From: a bacterium UBP10_UBA1149
GTDB taxonomy: Bacteria > Desulfobacterota > Binatia > UBA1149
Reading direction: 5' to 3'
Length of the DNA stretch: 13,820 nt
Assembly (NCBI GenBank): GCA_002311335.1
Contig: DBZX01000003.1
Span: 1-13,820 of the forward strand
The position numbers and the translations under genes were made by a program. The notes below the pieces were generated by a model. That model ran no database searches, was not told the DNA's origin, and saw nothing but the letters and a program-made list of their open reading frames with translations. Positions 12,396-13,820 of this stretch are shown piece by piece. How positions within the stretch are numbered: the stretch's first letter is position 1; every line of letters begins with the position of its first letter.

Positions 12396-13386
12396 CGGCG
12401 TCAGCCGCCTTGCTGTCGCGCCCGCTGCGAGCACGGCCCTGCGAGAGCTGCGCGTCGCTGAGGCTGGTCACCGTCTGGCTGCCCTGCCCCGCGCCGGTGG
12501 CCGAGTAGGTGATGCGCGTGCCGGCCGGCACCGATTCGGTGAGCCACACGTTTCCGCCTATCACCGAGTCTTCACCCACCACCGTTTCGCCACCGAGTAT
12601 GATGGCGCTGGCGTAGATCGTCACCCGGTCTTCCAGGGTCGGGTGACGCTTCACCGTTGTTATGACCTGGCCCTTATCGTCGCGCGGAATTGTGAGCGCG
12701 CCCAGGGTCACGCCCTGGTAGATCTTTACGTCGTCGCCGATTACGGCCGTCTCGCCTATGACCACGCCCGTGCCGTGGTCAATGAACAGGCTGCGGCCTA
12801 CGGTCGCGCCGGGATGCAGGTCGATGCCGGTAACAGAGTGGGCGTGTTCGCTCATGATGCGCGGAATTAGCGGGACACCGAGCAGGTAGAACTCGTGGGC
12901 TATGCGGTAGACCGTTATGGCGTCGATGGCCGGGTAGCTGTAAATGACTTCCTCGGCGTTGGTCGCTGCCGGGTCACTGGTCGCGGCCGCTTCGACGTCC
13001 AGGTGAAGCGCGTCCCTCAGGCGGGGCAGCTCGGCCAGCACGTCGAGTACCGCCTTCTCGCCGAACTCGCGGTCCTCGGCCGCCGGCTCACCGCCGCCCT
13101 CTCGCTGGTAGACCACCGCACGCGCGATCTGCCCCGACAGCATCTCGTAGCTGCTGTGCATGTGCTCGCCGAGGTAGTGGCGAAGGTTGTTAGAGTTGAG
13201 TCGCCGCGTGGAGTAAAAGCCCAGGTAGATCGATGAGACCACGTGGTCGAGCGCCTCTATGATCTTGCGCTTGTTGGGCAGCGCCGCGCTCTCGAGGCTG
13301 TCGATGGTGCGACCGCTGCCGTAGCTCGCGGCAAGCGAGTCGATTATCGACTCAAGCCTGCGGTGTCCTTTTTCTGCCTTGGCCAT
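12391..13386 (-). CDS. cysE: Serine O-acetyltransferase
   Basis: A 331-residue serine acetyltransferase, making O-acetylserine from L-serine and acetyl-CoA for cysteine synthesis in the cytoplasm. The N-terminal helical domain (about 10-180) leads into left-handed beta-helix hexapeptide repeats (about 183-290). Seen: DLHPGATVG (189-197), FIDHGTGVVIGETAVIG (201-217), IYQGVTLGA (222-230) and KRHPTLED (246-253). Asp189, His204 and His248 correspond to the E. coli CysE active-site region (Asp143, His158, His193). It is longer than E. coli CysE (273 residues), mainly in the N-terminal helices and a Ser/Gln-rich C-terminal tail (about 300-331). ATG 13386 is preferred over GTG 13392, which lies two codons upstream. 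It has its own promoter and no obvious link to the fatty-acid genes around it. Confidence 0.94.
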   Translation of the reverse strand: MAKAEKGHRRLESIIDSLAASYGSGRTIDSLESAALPNKRKIIEALDHVVSSIYLGFYSTRRLNSNNLRHYLGEHMHSSYEMLSGQIARAVVYQREGGGEPAAEDREFGEKAVLDVLAELPRLRDALHLDVEAAATSDPAATNAEEVIYSYPAIDAITVYRIAHEFYLLGVPLIPRIMSEHAHSVTGIDLHPGATVGRSLFIDHGTGVVIGETAVIGDDVKIYQGVTLGALTIPRDDKGQVITTVKRHPTLEDRVTIYASAIILGGETVVGEDSVIGGNVWLTESVPAGTRITYSATGAGQGSQTVTSLSDAQLSQGRARSGRDSKAADAG

Positions 13387-13396
13387 GATCACGCCC

Positions 13397-13413
13397 GCAC
13401 CCCTGGCGGGTGC
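13397..13413 (-). promoter_or_regulatory. Hairpin in the cysE leader
   Basis: GCACCC and GGGTGC form a perfect 6-bp GC-rich stem around a 5-base loop, between the cysE -10 box and its ATG. If transcription starts near 13417, the hairpin is the first thing in the roughly 30-base leader and could shield the start region or bind a repressor as DNA. Either role is inferred. Confidence 0.35.
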
Positions 13414-13423
13414 CGAATGGTCG

Positions 13424-13452
13424 AGTATACGCTATTGCCCCAGCCAGGGTAA
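13424..13452 (-). promoter_or_regulatory. Candidate sigma70 promoter for cysE
   Basis: On the minus strand TTACCC (13452-13447, 4 of 6) and TATACT (13429-13424, 5 of 6) are separated by 17 bases, about 38 bases upstream of the cysE ATG. The good -10 and exact spacing make it one of the better promoter calls here. Confidence 0.5.
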
Positions 13453-13475
13453 CGCCGTTGTTGAAACAGCCCCTT

Positions 13476-13820
13476 TCAGCCTGGCTGCGAGCCCGGCTGC
13501 ACCGCGAAGACCACCTCGCCGTTGTCTCCCGGCCTGAGCGCGATCTCTACTCCCCTGAGCGAAATCATTTCGACCGAGGGAAGGTAATCCACGGCCATCT
13601 CGTTCACCACGTAGCCCGGGGCGGTGGGAGAATAGTCACGCAGGATGACGCGGTTGCGTGGCCCGTCTATGTGCTGCACCGGGCCGGCCCAGACGATGTC
13701 GAAGTTAAGGTTGCCCTGTCCCGGGTGACGACGCTCGCTGACCTCCATGTCGAACACGCGACGTGATGCGTCGAGCGCTACGGGCAGGTCTATGTAGTCA
13801 AGCTTCTCGCCCACCGCGGG
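13476..13820 (-). CDS. Unrecognised protein, N-terminus cut by window edge
   Basis: The last 114 codons of an open frame that is still open at the right end; the GTG at 13814 is more likely internal than a start. The visible part has mixed beta-strand-like segments (GNLNFDIVWAGP, RNRVILRDYSP, GYVVNEMAVDYLP) and ends in VFAVQPGSQPG. I see no membrane segment, Cys motif or known catalytic signature, and do not recognise the family. Codon use looks like its neighbours. It is separated from cysE by 89 bases containing the cysE promoter. Confidence 0.6.
   Translation of the reverse strand, partial: PAVGEKLDYIDLPVALDASRRVFDMEVSERRHPGQGNLNFDIVWAGPVQHIDGPRNRVILRDYSPTAPGYVVNEMAVDYLPSVEMISLRGVEIALRPGDNGEVVFAVQPGSQPG

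Noticed and set aside
12289..12870. A plus-strand open frame starting MPILFQAGAFF across the gap before cysE
   Set aside because: Most of it lies antisense to cysE, and the portion in the gap shows no recognisable family or ribosome binding site.

Overview
The window is high-GC DNA, densely packed with genes on both strands. It is most likely from a deltaproteobacterial-type lineage (Myxococcota, Binatota or relatives). The clue is a secreted protein at 7064-9460 that joins a Myxococcus-type Cys-rich motif, a cytochrome-like domain with a C-x4-CH motif, and short C-x-GG-x-N-x-G repeats, a style common in those groups. The taxon is an inference; there is no rRNA or other marker gene here.

Layout: the left edge has a partial glutathione S-transferase (minus strand), transcribed away from a small SRPBCC-fold lipoprotein (plus). 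Directly behind the lipoprotein stop lies a 27-codon relic of an acyl-CoA synthetase C-terminus. Next come two adjacent acyl-CoA dehydrogenase genes (minus, 1408-3758) that look like the catalytic and non-catalytic subunits of a heteromeric enzyme. They diverge from an MFE-2-like 3-hydroxyacyl-CoA dehydrogenase of the SDR family (plus, 3840-4751) across a short promoter region containing a perfect 6-4-6 palindrome. A third acyl-CoA dehydrogenase, LCAD/IVD-like (minus, 4765-5940), diverges from a double-hotdog MaoC-like hydratase (plus, 6053-6901). A well-formed promoter precedes the large secreted protein at 7064-9460, which carries all six copper-ligand motifs of peptidylglycine monooxygenase (PHM)-like enzymes behind a cytochrome-like domain. 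An apparent operon on the minus strand then encodes a 616-aa acyl-CoA dehydrogenase and a TesB-type thioesterase. Serine O-acetyltransferase (minus) and an unrecognised partial gene (minus) finish the window.

Together, four acyl-CoA dehydrogenases, an enoyl-CoA hydratase-like protein, a hydroxyacyl-CoA dehydrogenase and an acyl-CoA thioesterase supply dehydrogenation, hydration, second oxidation and CoA release. No thiolase or complete acyl-CoA ligase is in view; the only ligase trace is the relic. The subunit pairing and the MFE-2/MaoC style resemble actinobacterial sterol side-chain or other branched/cyclic acyl-CoA catabolism, but the substrate cannot be read from the sequence.

The most unusual item is the cytochrome-like/copper monooxygenase fusion, in which Cys-rich repeats are inserted inside the copper-binding catalytic module. 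There are no tRNAs, rRNAs, CRISPR arrays, insertion sequences or phage genes, and no gene-free stretch exceeds 300 bases.
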